Of a DNA stretch of 64,000 nucleotides, positions 23,921-32,355 are shown in pieces (position 1 is the stretch's first letter; each line of letters begins with the position of its first letter). The notes below the pieces were generated by a model that saw only the letters and a list, made by a program, of their open reading frames with translations, ran no database searches and had not been told where the DNA came from. The position numbers and the translations under genes are program-made. Origin of the DNA: Tyzzerella sp. (GTDB lineage: Bacteria > Bacillota > Clostridia > Lachnospirales > Lachnospiraceae); contig JAFQDE010000019.1 of NCBI GenBank assembly GCA_017416155.1, positions 124,001 to 188,000 on the forward strand, given 5' to 3'.

Positions 23921-24222
23921 AGTTTTTTCACATCCTTTTCCAATTTATCTACAGCAAGTTCTTTATCAACACCTGCTTTATATTGATTTATCACACTAAA
24001 AATATCAGAAATAACATTCATCTGTCCTTCCAACTGTTCCCGTCCTATCTTACCAGCCATTCTTTCACGTTTTATAATTTGATTATCTGATAGGATAATC
24101 CTATCTCTTAAATATTCCGAGCAACTTCTAGCACCACTCCTAAGCAAATTTTCTTGGAATATCTTATACTCTGATTCCGTTAATCTTGCTTTTACAACTC
24201 TACATCTTCGATTATTTGTCAT
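23899..24222 (-). CDS. MobC-like mobilisation accessory protein
   Basis: The 107-aa protein begins with a ribbon-helix-helix type region (RRCRVVKARLTESEYKIFQENL, then GARSCSEYLRDRI) and ends in a Lys-rich helix, as in MobC relaxosome proteins that bind oriT and load the relaxase. It precedes and overlaps the relaxase gene by 22 bp, the standard order. The upstream 240-bp spacer is the natural oriT candidate. Confidence 0.85.
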   Translation of the reverse strand: MTNNRRCRVVKARLTESEYKIFQENLLRSGARSCSEYLRDRIILSDNQIIKRERMAGKIGREQLEGQMNVISDIFSVINQYKAGVDKELAVDKLEKDVKKLWQLLKQ

Positions 24223-24460
24223 GGTTAAAATCTCCTTTATTATTTTTTACTTAGATGTATTGTGTATCATTAAAAAGTATTGAAGATTTTTCACTCTCAT
24301 GTTGATATTTTTGTGTTTGTATATATATAACAAGATACGCATATTGTGGCCCTAAATCATCTTTCTCTATTTGAAGCTAAGAAAGACCCTTTTAAAACTT
24401 TATTAATTAACATACTTGTAAACAAACAAATAAAAAATAAACTTTGAGGAGGAATCACGA
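24223..24460. other. AT-rich spacer upstream of mobC, candidate oriT and Xis promoter
   Basis: There is no gene here. The sequence is very AT-rich with a TA-repeat run (about 24318-24330). It separates mobC (leftward) from the Xis-like gene (rightward). oriT sites usually lie just upstream of mobC, so it is a candidate, but I see no perfect nick-site repeat. Confidence 0.35.
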
Positions 24461-24658
24461 ATGTTATATGACTTTAAAGATGATCTGATAACTTTAGATG
24501 AATTCATGGAGATGTTGAACATCGGTCGTACCACTGCCTATCAATTATTGAACTCAGGCGAAATCAAAGCCTTTCGCATCGGTCGCTACTGGAAAATACC
24601 GCGTGCATCCGTTACTGAATATGTATCAAGGAAAAGTAATTTGGGATTTTACACTTAG
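24461..24658 (+). CDS. Excisionase-like winged-helix DNA-binding protein
   Basis: The 65-aa protein is a single MerR/Xis-type winged helix. ITLDEFMEMLNIGRTTAYQLL is the HTH (about 11-31) and GEIKAFRIGRYWKIPRASVTEYV the wing and stabilising helix. GAGGAGG lies upstream of the ATG. Such proteins act as recombination directionality factors for tyrosine integrases, but the window holds only a serine recombinase. It may instead regulate mobilisation. A strong palindrome lies just downstream. Confidence 0.85.
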   Translation: MLYDFKDDLITLDEFMEMLNIGRTTAYQLLNSGEIKAFRIGRYWKIPRASVTEYVSRKSNLGFYT

Positions 24659-24684
24659 ATTTCACAAGAGAAGCTATTCGTACA

Positions 24685-24703
24685 ATACAATATCATATTG
24701 TAT
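24685..24703. promoter_or_regulatory. Perfect palindrome downstream of the Xis-like gene
   Basis: ATACAATAT-C-ATATTGTAT is a perfect 9-1-9 inverted repeat, flanked at offset by TTCG and CGAA. No T-run follows on either side, so a protein-binding site is more likely than a terminator. Confidence 0.5.
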
Positions 24704-24784
24704 CGAAATCTACTAAGACACTTTATATAAAGCTCCTGGCATTAAATTTGTTCTATCCAAATTCTTCATTGAGAATACTGTCCA

Positions 24785-24829
24785 CAAAAATAATGCTAGA
24801 GCAGAGCATTATAACTCTGGTCTAGCATT
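24785..24829 (-). terminator. Terminator of the SAP/nuclease operon
   Basis: AATGCTAGA-GCAGAG (24792-24806) pairs with CTCTGG-TCTAGCATT (24815-24829) except at one position, with an 8-nt loop. ATTATTTTTG follows on the minus strand. Confidence 0.8.
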
Positions 24830-24934
24830 AAAACTCTAATCTTTGCAACTAAATAAAAATAGCATTTTTACCTTTTCTTTGCGATACGCATAAAGGAATA
24901 GTTCTTTGTATATCTTTGTATATCTCTGTGTTAT

Positions 24935-25228
24935 TCAATCCTTCTTCTTTTCTTTTACATATTCCACTTCCATTTTCTCTTCCAAAACCTTAATGACTCT
25001 CCATGCATATGTCCCTGCACAAGGTATTGCACCATTTTCTTTGTTTCCATTTGCATAATGAATGTGCCCATATGCGTATCCATATTTATTATCAGGTTTT
25101 ATAATAACCTTATTAACAATGCACCAGTTACCATTATTCCAACTATTTCTCATTATCATTATTTTTCTAAAGTTATACTGTTTAGCCAAACTAATTATAT
25201 TATCATACTCATATCCATTCTTTATCAT
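24935..25228 (-). CDS. Unknown 97-aa protein in the SAP/nuclease operon
   Basis: This small soluble basic protein is aromatic-rich (RNSWNNGNWCIVNKVII, YGYAYGHIHYANGNKENG, then TYAWRVIKVL). I recognise no family. It starts 29 bp after the nuclease stop, faces the same way, and is followed by the operon terminator, so it is probably the third component of that locus. Confidence 0.65.
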   Translation of the reverse strand: MIKNGYEYDNIISLAKQYNFRKIMIMRNSWNNGNWCIVNKVIIKPDNKYGYAYGHIHYANGNKENGAIPCAGTYAWRVIKVLEEKMEVEYVKEKKKD

Positions 25229-25257
25229 AAATCATCCTTCTTATAAAACACCTGGTA

Positions 25258-26361
25258 TTATTTGTTTTCGTTTTCTTCAAACATTTCATAAGTTCCATTC
25301 TTAGCATTCATCGTTAACATATCTACTTTAAAAGATATGTATTTCAACAAATTGACTTTTTTATCGATTATTGCTTCCAAATCGTTATTTGAGATGGATA
25401 TTAAGAATTTTTGATGTTTTGAGTTTCTGCATGTCAAATAATTCTCACGTGCTATGTTTATATCTTCTTTACTTGGATTTCCTCTAGAAAATACAATTCC
25501 TATTTGTGCCTCATTTGAAGACATAATATCTGATAGTTTATGAAAATACGTATTTGATGGTGTTTTACCTTTTCCTGATGCCTCCGTTTCGTTCTTACAC
25601 TCCACAATAAAGTATGGCGACATATATTGCATAACACTCGGAAATGATTCTGATGTTTCTGAAAATCTCATCGTACAATCAAACTGATTCGTATAAGTTG
25701 TAATTTTATTGGTACCAGATATATTCTTTATCATCTTAAACAAATACAATGCTAACTCTTCTAGGGAATCTCCCTTTTCTTTTGTTGTCGTAAATGGACC
25801 ATCTAATGATTTTTGCAATTGTTTCATTTTTTCATATGCTGATTCATCTGGTTTATAATACAAATCATATATTTCATTTATATCTTGTCCCAGCGAATCA
25901 GCTCCCGTAAAATTTCCACAAAAATTTTTCTGTTCAACATCCCCTACACGTTTTGCAATCTCTTTTTCAATCAACGTTTCTGGAATATTTGGTTCCTTTT
26001 CTTTGCTATAAACGATAATAGTGTTTTCATATGATATTTGAAATTCTTGGCTGCAATTATGACAATAAGCTGTGGTTCCTAGGACTTTTATTAACTCTTC
26101 TGAATCAAAGTCCTGATAATAAAATTCACAATCTTCATTTTTACAGATAACTATATATCGCTTTTTTAAAATACCTTCATCTTCTGCAAATTTTACTATT
26201 GCTTTTGCAAGACCATACCTTACTCCAAACCTTGATGAAACTGCAGATATTGAAATCGTTCTCGCCTCTCTGGCAGATAATGTTGCCAACCAAAAATCAA
26301 ATTCTTCAACAAACTTCTCGTCTATAACATCAATAATTTTCAAAAATTGTTTGTAAAACAT
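25258..26361 (-). CDS. PD-(D/E)XK nuclease with N-terminal HTH and zinc ribbon
   Basis: At 367 aa this protein has an N-terminal winged-helix segment (SAREARTISISAVSSRFGVR), a zinc ribbon with Cys73, Cys78, Cys100 and Cys103 (CKNEDC and CHNC), a linker, and a restriction-endonuclease-like domain. In that domain GDSLEELALYLF gives Glu201/202, NQFDCTM gives Asp228, and PYFIVECKNE gives Glu254 and Lys256. This is a standard active-site set for DNA cleavage. The start at 26361 has GGAGG upstream and overlaps the SAP gene by 32 bp. No methylase is nearby, so it does not look like classic restriction-modification. A two- or three-gene anti-phage system with the SAP protein is my inference. Confidence 0.8.
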   Translation of the reverse strand: MFYKQFLKIIDVIDEKFVEEFDFWLATLSAREARTISISAVSSRFGVRYGLAKAIVKFAEDEGILKKRYIVICKNEDCEFYYQDFDSEELIKVLGTTAYCHNCSQEFQISYENTIIVYSKEKEPNIPETLIEKEIAKRVGDVEQKNFCGNFTGADSLGQDINEIYDLYYKPDESAYEKMKQLQKSLDGPFTTTKEKGDSLEELALYLFKMIKNISGTNKITTYTNQFDCTMRFSETSESFPSVMQYMSPYFIVECKNETEASGKGKTPSNTYFHKLSDIMSSNEAQIGIVFSRGNPSKEDINIARENYLTCRNSKHQKFLISISNNDLEAIIDKKVNLLKYISFKVDMLTMNAKNGTYEMFEENENK

Positions 26362-27517
26362 TGTGTATATCCTCCTCTTCTGGAACATAATACATTTTTA
26401 CTAATCCACACTCTTTTTTTGTCGTCAATTGAACTGTGAACGGACCTAAATAACCTTTTCTTCGATTGTAACACAAATGAAGAACTCTGCATTCTTGAGT
26501 GTTTAATATTGACTTTTTTCCATCAAAAAAAGTATCACTACACTGCAATGGTCTATTTCCTATGGATGCTGTATCAATTCTTGTCATTTGTAAATCATCA
26601 TCCGAGGTGATTTTTATTAAATACGCATCTCTGTCCTCTTTGAATACTTTTTCCATATCACCATTAATCGAAATATATTTTTCAAAAAATATGTTTAAAT
26701 CAATTTTTGCTTTTGCTTTATTTATATCTTTTAATTTCAGTTCTCCAAATATCTCATTTACAAAATTATCTCTCTTACTCTCCATTCTATCAATCTCTGA
26801 TTGAATATTTTCTGGTGTGAACGAATATTTTTGATATAATTTATACATCATTCTACAGAACTTTTGCCTAGGATTAATATCCATATCTTGCAATTTCAAA
26901 ACTTTTTCTACTTTACCAATTAGAGTGACAGCTTCATCCAATGGTTTGAAACGATTTTCTTTATATATTATATCCTCTTCAGAACATTGGTATATAGTTG
27001 TTTTTGGCTTATATCTTGCAACAATAAATCCCTCCTCTGTATATAAGTCAATATACAGAGGATAAATTATTTTGTGTCCTCTTTCTAATTCCTTTTCTCC
27101 CTCCAATACCATTCTCGAAAAAAGAAATGATACTTTCGAAACAATTCCCTGCTCGTTATTTTTAATTTCGTAATTAACCAAACTAAAACCATCTAAATTT
27201 CTAAATGACAAGACATCTTTAAAGGGACATTCTTTATATTTGCTTGATATAAGTTGTTCTACATTTTCTAATGTTTCATCTGGCACATAAACTTTTTTAA
27301 GACATAGTTCCTTGCTTCCTGCTTTTATTGTGTCCAAAAACCATGTATATGTTTCTTTATAAGCATCGCTACTTTGATCTTCACCTGCATATTCAATAAC
27401 TTTTTTCAACAAATCCGTTTTTCCGTCACTAACCGTCATTTCATGTTCAAAGCAGAAATTCTTTAATTTTGAAGCATGAATATAATCGTCAACTAGACAT
27501 TCTGGTATTTTTATCAT
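26330..27517 (-). CDS. SAP-domain protein, partner of the PD-(D/E)XK nuclease
   Basis: The 395-aa protein opens with a SAP-like helix-extended loop-helix (ASKLKNFCFEHEMTVSDGK, continuing TDLLKKVIEYA; about 15-45), a motif used to bind duplex DNA. The rest is a charged mixed alpha/beta region with no family I know, including NPRQKFCRMMYKLYQKYSF and a C-terminal YLGPFTVQLTTKKECGLVKM. Its own promoter (TTGAAA-N17-TATTAT, 27560-27588) lies upstream. The overlap with the nuclease gene points to coupled synthesis. It may act as the DNA-recognition or sensing subunit. Confidence 0.7.
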   Translation of the reverse strand: MIKIPECLVDDYIHASKLKNFCFEHEMTVSDGKTDLLKKVIEYAGEDQSSDAYKETYTWFLDTIKAGSKELCLKKVYVPDETLENVEQLISSKYKECPFKDVLSFRNLDGFSLVNYEIKNNEQGIVSKVSFLFSRMVLEGEKELERGHKIIYPLYIDLYTEEGFIVARYKPKTTIYQCSEEDIIYKENRFKPLDEAVTLIGKVEKVLKLQDMDINPRQKFCRMMYKLYQKYSFTPENIQSEIDRMESKRDNFVNEIFGELKLKDINKAKAKIDLNIFFEKYISINGDMEKVFKEDRDAYLIKITSDDDLQMTRIDTASIGNRPLQCSDTFFDGKKSILNTQECRVLHLCYNRRKGYLGPFTVQLTTKKECGLVKMYYVPEEEDIHNVLQTIFENY

Positions 27518-27559
27518 ATTTCACATCCTCCATTCCACCCTACATTGACCTCTAATCTT

Positions 27560-27588
27560 ATAATATACCTATTTGTAATATTTTTCAA
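27560..27588 (-). promoter_or_regulatory. Promoter of the SAP/nuclease operon
   Basis: TTGAAA (27583-27588), 17-nt spacer, TATTAT (27560-27565) on the minus strand. The SAP gene ATG is 43 nt downstream of the -10. No WYL-type operator is present, so this locus looks constitutive. Confidence 0.65.
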
Positions 27589-27695
27589 CGAAAAACACCT
27601 ACCTACCCTACGCCGGCAATGAGCTACAAATATAGTGTTTTTTTCATATATTAACGCTATCACATTGTATCCTTATGTCTCCCCATCTATTTAAA

Positions 27696-27797
27696 ATGGA
27701 TTGGCTACTCATGTCAATTGTAATATTATGTGTTTTGGCGATGGGACTGTATGCGTTGATAAATTTGGTAGAGAAACTGTATCAGAAGTATTTTTAG
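27696..27797 (+). CDS. Possible 33-aa hydrophobic peptide
   Basis: This small frame encodes one membrane segment (LLMSIVILCVLAMGLYALI) followed by a charged tail (EKLYQKYF), a profile like small holin-like or type I toxins. An in-frame ATG extension to 27675 exists. There is no clear RBS, which keeps confidence low. It lies alone on the plus strand between the SAP and HipA-like genes, just before the leftward terminator of the latter. The rest of the 27,518-27,834 gap holds only promoter sequence. Confidence 0.3.
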   Translation: MDWLLMSIVILCVLAMGLYALINLVEKLYQKYF

Positions 27798-27804
27798 GCA
27801 TTAC

Positions 27805-27834
27805 AAAAAGCAGCTGCGGAAAACCGCAACTGCT
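27805..27834 (-). terminator. Terminator of the HipA-like gene
   Basis: AGCAG-C-TGCGG and CCGCA-A-CTGCT (27809-27819 and 27824-27834) pair with one mismatch around AAAA. TTTTT follows on the minus strand. It abuts the stop codon. Confidence 0.75.
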
Positions 27835-27847
27835 CTACATAATCTTT
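27826..27847. repeat. 22-bp direct repeat, copy at the 3' end of the HipA-like gene
   Basis: GCAACTGCTCTACATAATCT plus TT is identical at 28978-28999. This copy spans the HipA-like stop codon and part of its terminator. Together the copies bracket the HipA-like gene, suggesting insertion, duplication or an att site. Confidence 0.7.
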
Positions 27848-28902
27848 CTCGTTCTATCCAGCACTTCCTCCCACTGCTTTTCACTAAGCAAGGCCGGACA
27901 TTCCATCTGGAACAACTTTGTCAAATCCATTTTTAATTCTTTCTGCGCTTCTATTGCCGCTTCTAATAACGTTTTTGTCTCGTCTGTTGTCTGAGATAAA
28001 ACATTGTCATAAGGAACAAATGTATGGTCATGGTCAAATAATGGACAAAATCCAATAAGTTTCCCCGTAGCATTCTCCATCAAGAAGCCCCAATTCTGTT
28101 CATGCCTGTCATTGTTATTTAAAATGTAATCAGCAATCTGCATTTTAAGATAGAATTCTTGGTCTACATGTTTCGCTTCTTCATATGGATTTAATCCATA
28201 GTTTCGACAAAATACTGCGAATTCCTCAAAGGTAACCATTGACACGTTTTCACTGGTAAATAGTTTCGAGTGAACCATCACTTCGCCCACACCTTGAATC
28301 CATTCCTTTCTCTCTTCAGATAGATATACGTAAACATCTTCATCTGATGAAATCATATATGGAATATGTTCAATGGCAAGGAAATCTAATATTTCACTTG
28401 CAGGAATCTCATACTTGCCAACCTTATGAAGATGTAATCCATCCTCATGACGTACCCAGCCTTTCGCACTTGCTCCAAGTGTAGTGAGTTCCGGTGTGTG
28501 AATCGTCTGATTTACCTGTACATCCACTTTATAATGATGATTTCTGCCCGACAAAGAAACTTCCGTTATAAATAACGACAATGGATTATGAAACAAATTC
28601 ACTTCGTTCCATGTGCTGTTATCATCATCTAGTCGAATCCAATAAGAATCTTCCAAACTAAGGCCACGACACGCCAAGCAGACCGCATAGCGATTGCTCT
28701 GCGATAAACGTAGCGTATTCAGAATCTCCTTAGCGTAACTTCGTCCAATTGACAAGGTACGATTTGAAGCCCATTCCATAAAATCTGCTAATGTAATGTT
28801 TTCTTTTCTGAGTGCAAAAGGCAAATAATCAAACTCTAAAATGTTGCATTGACCATTCTCTTTGACTTCCAATATCGGTTTATCCTTTAATAATAAATAC
28901 AT
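27835..28902 (-). CDS. Orphan HipA-fold kinase
   Basis: The 355-aa protein has a HipA-like kinase core: Lys160 in LHLHKVG as ATP-binding lysine, the catalytic loop NNNDRHEQNWGF (Asp265, Asn270), and a DFG-equivalent PLFDHDHTF (Asp290). HipA toxins phosphorylate tRNA synthetases or other proteins and are usually paired with a HipB DNA-binding antitoxin. No HipB-like gene lies beside this one. The N-terminal 110 residues are not the usual HipA barrel that I can recognise. AGAAGGA precedes the ATG. Identical 22-bp repeats bracket the gene, which hints that it moved in as a unit. Confidence 0.8.
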   Translation of the reverse strand: MYLLLKDKPILEVKENGQCNILEFDYLPFALRKENITLADFMEWASNRTLSIGRSYAKEILNTLRLSQSNRYAVCLACRGLSLEDSYWIRLDDDNSTWNEVNLFHNPLSLFITEVSLSGRNHHYKVDVQVNQTIHTPELTTLGASAKGWVRHEDGLHLHKVGKYEIPASEILDFLAIEHIPYMISSDEDVYVYLSEERKEWIQGVGEVMVHSKLFTSENVSMVTFEEFAVFCRNYGLNPYEEAKHVDQEFYLKMQIADYILNNNDRHEQNWGFLMENATGKLIGFCPLFDHDHTFVPYDNVLSQTTDETKTLLEAAIEAQKELKMDLTKLFQMECPALLSEKQWEEVLDRTRKIM

Positions 28903-28977
28903 ATAATTCCTTCTCTAATTCTTCTGTTTATATACATCTGTCAATAGTATAATCATATAAGCTAGGATACATTCTCC

Positions 28978-28999
28978 TGCAACTGCTCTACATAATCTT
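28978..28999. repeat. 22-bp direct repeat, copy at the 3' end of the aroF-type gene
   Basis: This is the second copy of the repeat at 27826-27847. It begins directly after the DAHP synthase stop codon region. It marks the boundary between the accessory part and the conserved aromatic genes. Confidence 0.7.
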
Positions 29000-29000
29000 T

Positions 29001-30029
29001 TTATAATTCCTCCGCCAATTCATAAATTAAGCGTTCTGTCTTCTCCCAACCAAGACATGGATCTGTAATCGACTGTCCATATGTTCCGCACTCTGCCGAC
29101 TGCGCGCCGTCCACAATGTAACTCTCAATCATAAGTCCTTTTACAAGTGAACGAATGTCGTTATTTACACGTCGACTATGAAGCACATCTTTACTGATAC
29201 GAATCTGCTCCATGTATTTTTTATTGGAATTTGCGTGGTTTGCATCAATAACCACACCCATATTTTTCAAGTTCTTTTCTTGATAATGCTCATACACCTT
29301 CATCAAATCTTCATAGTGATAATTGGATATATTTTCACCCTGAGCATTCATGCCTCCTCGAAGAATGGCATGTGCATAAGGATTTCCGGTACTCTCCACT
29401 TCCCAACCTCTATAGATAAACGTATGTCCGCTCTGTGCCGCAGTAATAGAGTTCATCATAATCGACAAATCACCACTTGTTGGATTTTTCATGCCTACCG
29501 GCACATCAATCGCACTGGCAGTGAGGCGGTGCTGTTGATTCTCTACGGAACGTGCACCGACTGCTACATATGCCAACAAATCAGACAAATATCTATAGTT
29601 CTCCGGATATAACATTTCATCTGCACAGGAAAAACCTGTCTCTGCAAGGGCTCTCATATGAACCTTACGAATCTTCGTAAGACCTGCCAGCATATCTTCA
29701 TCATGAAGAGGGTCCGGCTGATGTAGCATACCCTTATAACCTGCGCCTGTTGTTCTCGGTTTATTGGTGTAGATTCTAGGAATAATAATAATCTTATCTT
29801 CCACCTTTTCCTGCACCGGACGCAGTCTGTCAATATAATCCATAACCGCCTCTTCATAATCTGCAGAACAAGGTCCAATAATCAACAAAAACTTATCGCT
29901 CTGCCCAGATAATACCTTTTTTATCTCCACATCGCGTTTTTCAAAATCCTCACGCATCCTGTCTGTCACAGGATACATTGCTTTTACTTTCTTTGGTATA
30001 GGTAACTTTCTCTTGAATTCACAATTCAT
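29001..30029 (-). CDS. aroF: DAHP synthase (3-deoxy-7-phosphoheptulonate synthase), AroG/AroF type
   Basis: The 342-aa enzyme condenses phosphoenolpyruvate and erythrose 4-phosphate, the first step of the shikimate pathway. Type I motifs are clear: LLIIGPCSADYEEAV (substrate/metal Cys in GPCS), PRTTGAGYKGMLHQPD, GARSVENQQHRLTASA, GMKNPTSGD, DANHANSNKKY and ECGTYGQSITDPCLG. Length matches E. coli AroG/F/H. It is the last gene of aroB-aroC-aroA-aroF, 18 bp after aroA. Which amino acid inhibits it cannot be told from sequence. Confidence 0.95.
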   Translation of the reverse strand: MNCEFKRKLPIPKKVKAMYPVTDRMREDFEKRDVEIKKVLSGQSDKFLLIIGPCSADYEEAVMDYIDRLRPVQEKVEDKIIIIPRIYTNKPRTTGAGYKGMLHQPDPLHDEDMLAGLTKIRKVHMRALAETGFSCADEMLYPENYRYLSDLLAYVAVGARSVENQQHRLTASAIDVPVGMKNPTSGDLSIMMNSITAAQSGHTFIYRGWEVESTGNPYAHAILRGGMNAQGENISNYHYEDLMKVYEHYQEKNLKNMGVVIDANHANSNKKYMEQIRISKDVLHSRRVNNDIRSLVKGLMIESYIVDGAQSAECGTYGQSITDPCLGWEKTERLIYELAEEL

Positions 30030-30046
30030 CTTAACCTTCCCCCTGT

Positions 30047-31255
30047 CTATTCTTCTCTCGTCACTTGAATTCCCAATTCTTCAATCTCATCATAATAGTT
30101 TGGAAAACTCTTTCTAACCGCCTCGGCTCCCTCAATGGTTCCACCTGTTACTGAACACAAAGTTGCCATAGTCATTGCAATACGATGGTCATTGTGACTA
30201 TTGAGAGGTTCACTTGGAGTTGCAAGCACACCCTTATGCACCACAATCTCATTTTCCATCACATCCACCCGAATGCCGAATTTCGCAAGTTCCTCCGCCA
30301 TGACTGCACCGCGGTCACTTTCCTTGATTCGAAGTCGTCTTGTCCCGATAAACTTTGCACCGTTACCTGTTGCCGCCATTCCCATCAGAATCGGCCCGAG
30401 ATCCGGACATTCTGCAATATCTATCACCGGATGTTCTTCTTTTAACACCTCATAATAGGTTTTATAAATGTGGTCTCCCTGAAGTGAATCTTCTCGAAGA
30501 CCTCCTACTATAACATTTCCACCAATCAAATTAAATGCATCTAAAAATGCCGCATTGGAGTAGTCGCCCTCCACAGTCACATCTTTCGGCTGATAGATTT
30601 GATTGCCAGTAACATAAAACACATTTCCTTCCCGCTTCACTTTAACACCAAACGTCTCAAGTGCCTCCAACGTCATATCAATATATGCTTTGCTCTCAAC
30701 CGGCGGAAGTACTTCCAGCACACTGTCTTCCTCTAATAATGGAAGTGCAAAAAGAAGTCCTGTAATAAACTGACTGCTGATGTTTCCCTGCACTTTAAAA
30801 TGTCCTGCCTGCAATTGACCTTCCACTGTTAATCCTGTTTCATGTTTTTTAAACAGGATTCTCTGGTCCTGACAAATCTCTTCGTATATTCCGAGTGGAC
30901 GCTCAAATAAACGCTTTGCGCCGAAAAACTCAAACTTGCCACCACTTGCAAGTACCAAAGGAATAAAAAATCGCAGGGTACTACCGCTTTCGTTGCTATT
31001 TAGCCTCTCATCCGTGTGATGGCACTTGCCTCCAATTCCGCGCATAATTACCTTATGTTCTTCTATTTTATATTGTGCTCCCAGTGTCTCCAGAATACCG
31101 AGTGTAGCCTTGATATCTTCACTGAGGTCAATGTTCTCTACCACCGATGTCCCTTTTGCCAGTCCTGCCCCCATCAACATGCGATGTGCCATACTTTTCG
31201 ATGGCGGTGCAAGCACTGTGCTGTTTGCCCTACTCGGTGTAATTGTCACTCTCAT
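30047..31255 (-). CDS. aroA: EPSP synthase
   Basis: The 402-aa enzyme transfers the enolpyruvyl group of PEP to shikimate 3-phosphate (5-enolpyruvylshikimate-3-phosphate synthase). Motifs include APPSKSMAHRMLM at 16-28, NESGSTLRFFIPL, GNISSQFITGLLFALPLL, VEGDYSNAAFLDAF, RRLRIKESDRGAVMAEEL and NDHRIAMTMA. It lies 14 bp after aroC. The whole block reads leftward from the promoter at 33400-33427. Confidence 0.97.
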   Translation of the reverse strand: MRVTITPSRANSTVLAPPSKSMAHRMLMGAGLAKGTSVVENIDLSEDIKATLGILETLGAQYKIEEHKVIMRGIGGKCHHTDERLNSNESGSTLRFFIPLVLASGGKFEFFGAKRLFERPLGIYEEICQDQRILFKKHETGLTVEGQLQAGHFKVQGNISSQFITGLLFALPLLEEDSVLEVLPPVESKAYIDMTLEALETFGVKVKREGNVFYVTGNQIYQPKDVTVEGDYSNAAFLDAFNLIGGNVIVGGLREDSLQGDHIYKTYYEVLKEEHPVIDIAECPDLGPILMGMAATGNGAKFIGTRRLRIKESDRGAVMAEELAKFGIRVDVMENEIVVHKGVLATPSEPLNSHNDHRIAMTMATLCSVTGGTIEGAEAVRKSFPNYYDEIEELGIQVTREE

Positions 31256-31269
31256 GTATTGTCATCTCC

Positions 31270-32355
31270 TTAGAGCCAGTCTGTTCCGAAACGAACTGCC
31301 AGCATATCCGCAATTACAATCGCTGTCATGCTGTCCACAACCACTCTTGCACGATGTATAATCGCAGGGTCATGGCGTCCTTCAATCTGTAGCATTTCAT
31401 TTTCCATCGTTGCCATATTGACGGTCTCTTGTTTTTTATAAATGGATGGTGTCGGTTTAACAACGGTTTGGAAACGAATCGGCATTCCATTCGTAATCCC
31501 TCCGTTGATTCCGCCATTGTGGTTTGTCTTTGTGACAACCTTGCCATCCTTCACTTCGAATGCATCATTCGCCTCGCTTCCCTTCATATCCGCGAAGCCA
31601 AAGCCTTCACCGAACTCTACACCCTTCACAGCCGGAATGCTAAAGAGTCCATGTGCCAACATGCTCTCCATCGTATCAAACCAAGGCTCGCCGACACCTG
31701 CCGGAAGACCTGTTACAACTGTTTCCAGAATACCTCCGACACTGTCTCCTTCACCCGCTGTCTGCAACATATAATCATGTATCTTCTCTGCCGCTTTCTC
31801 ATCCAACACAGGAAAAATAAGGTTGTTGACCTTTTCGATATCAGCTGTATAATCCTCAAATCTTCTATCTTCAATCGAACCACACTTTTGAATATGGCTT
31901 CCTATATAAATACCCTTTTTCTGCAACGCCTTTATAAGAATAGCACCTGCCGCTACAATCGGAGTGGTGATTCTGCCTGAAAAATGTCCGCCTCCACGAT
32001 AGTCTGCATAGCCATGATATTTCTGAAGCGCCGTATAATCCGCATGTCCCGGACGCATCAAGTCCTTTGTCTTAGAATAATCCTTGCTCTTTGTATTATT
32101 ATTTTCAAACAGAATACAAATCGGAGTACCTGTTGTCTTGCCCTCAAACACACCACTCACAATGTGCGGTTCGTCTGTCTCCACTCTCTGAGTTGAAATC
32201 CTTCCATGAGGTTTTCTCAACTCCAATTGTTTTCGGATAAATTCTATATCCACTTCTATACCTGGCGCCATTCCGTCAATCACTGCGCCAATCTGCTCCC
32301 CGTGGCTCTCGCCGAACAAGGTTACGGTAATGCTGTTACCAAATATATTCTTCAT
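31270..32355 (-). CDS. aroC: Chorismate synthase
   Basis: The 361-aa protein makes chorismate from EPSP using reduced FMN. It has the family signatures GESHGEQIGAVIDG near the N-terminus, GRISTQRVETDEPHIVSGV, RPGHADYTALQKYHGYADYR and GGGHFSGRITTP. The ATG at 32355 is chosen because MKNIFGNSITVTLFGESHG matches homologues; the longer frame does not. It overlaps the aroB 3' end by 20 bp. Confidence 0.97.
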   Translation of the reverse strand: MKNIFGNSITVTLFGESHGEQIGAVIDGMAPGIEVDIEFIRKQLELRKPHGRISTQRVETDEPHIVSGVFEGKTTGTPICILFENNNTKSKDYSKTKDLMRPGHADYTALQKYHGYADYRGGGHFSGRITTPIVAAGAILIKALQKKGIYIGSHIQKCGSIEDRRFEDYTADIEKVNNLIFPVLDEKAAEKIHDYMLQTAGEGDSVGGILETVVTGLPAGVGEPWFDTMESMLAHGLFSIPAVKGVEFGEGFGFADMKGSEANDAFEVKDGKVVTKTNHNGGINGGITNGMPIRFQTVVKPTPSIYKKQETVNMATMENEMLQIEGRHDPAIIHRARVVVDSMTAIVIADMLAVRFGTDWL

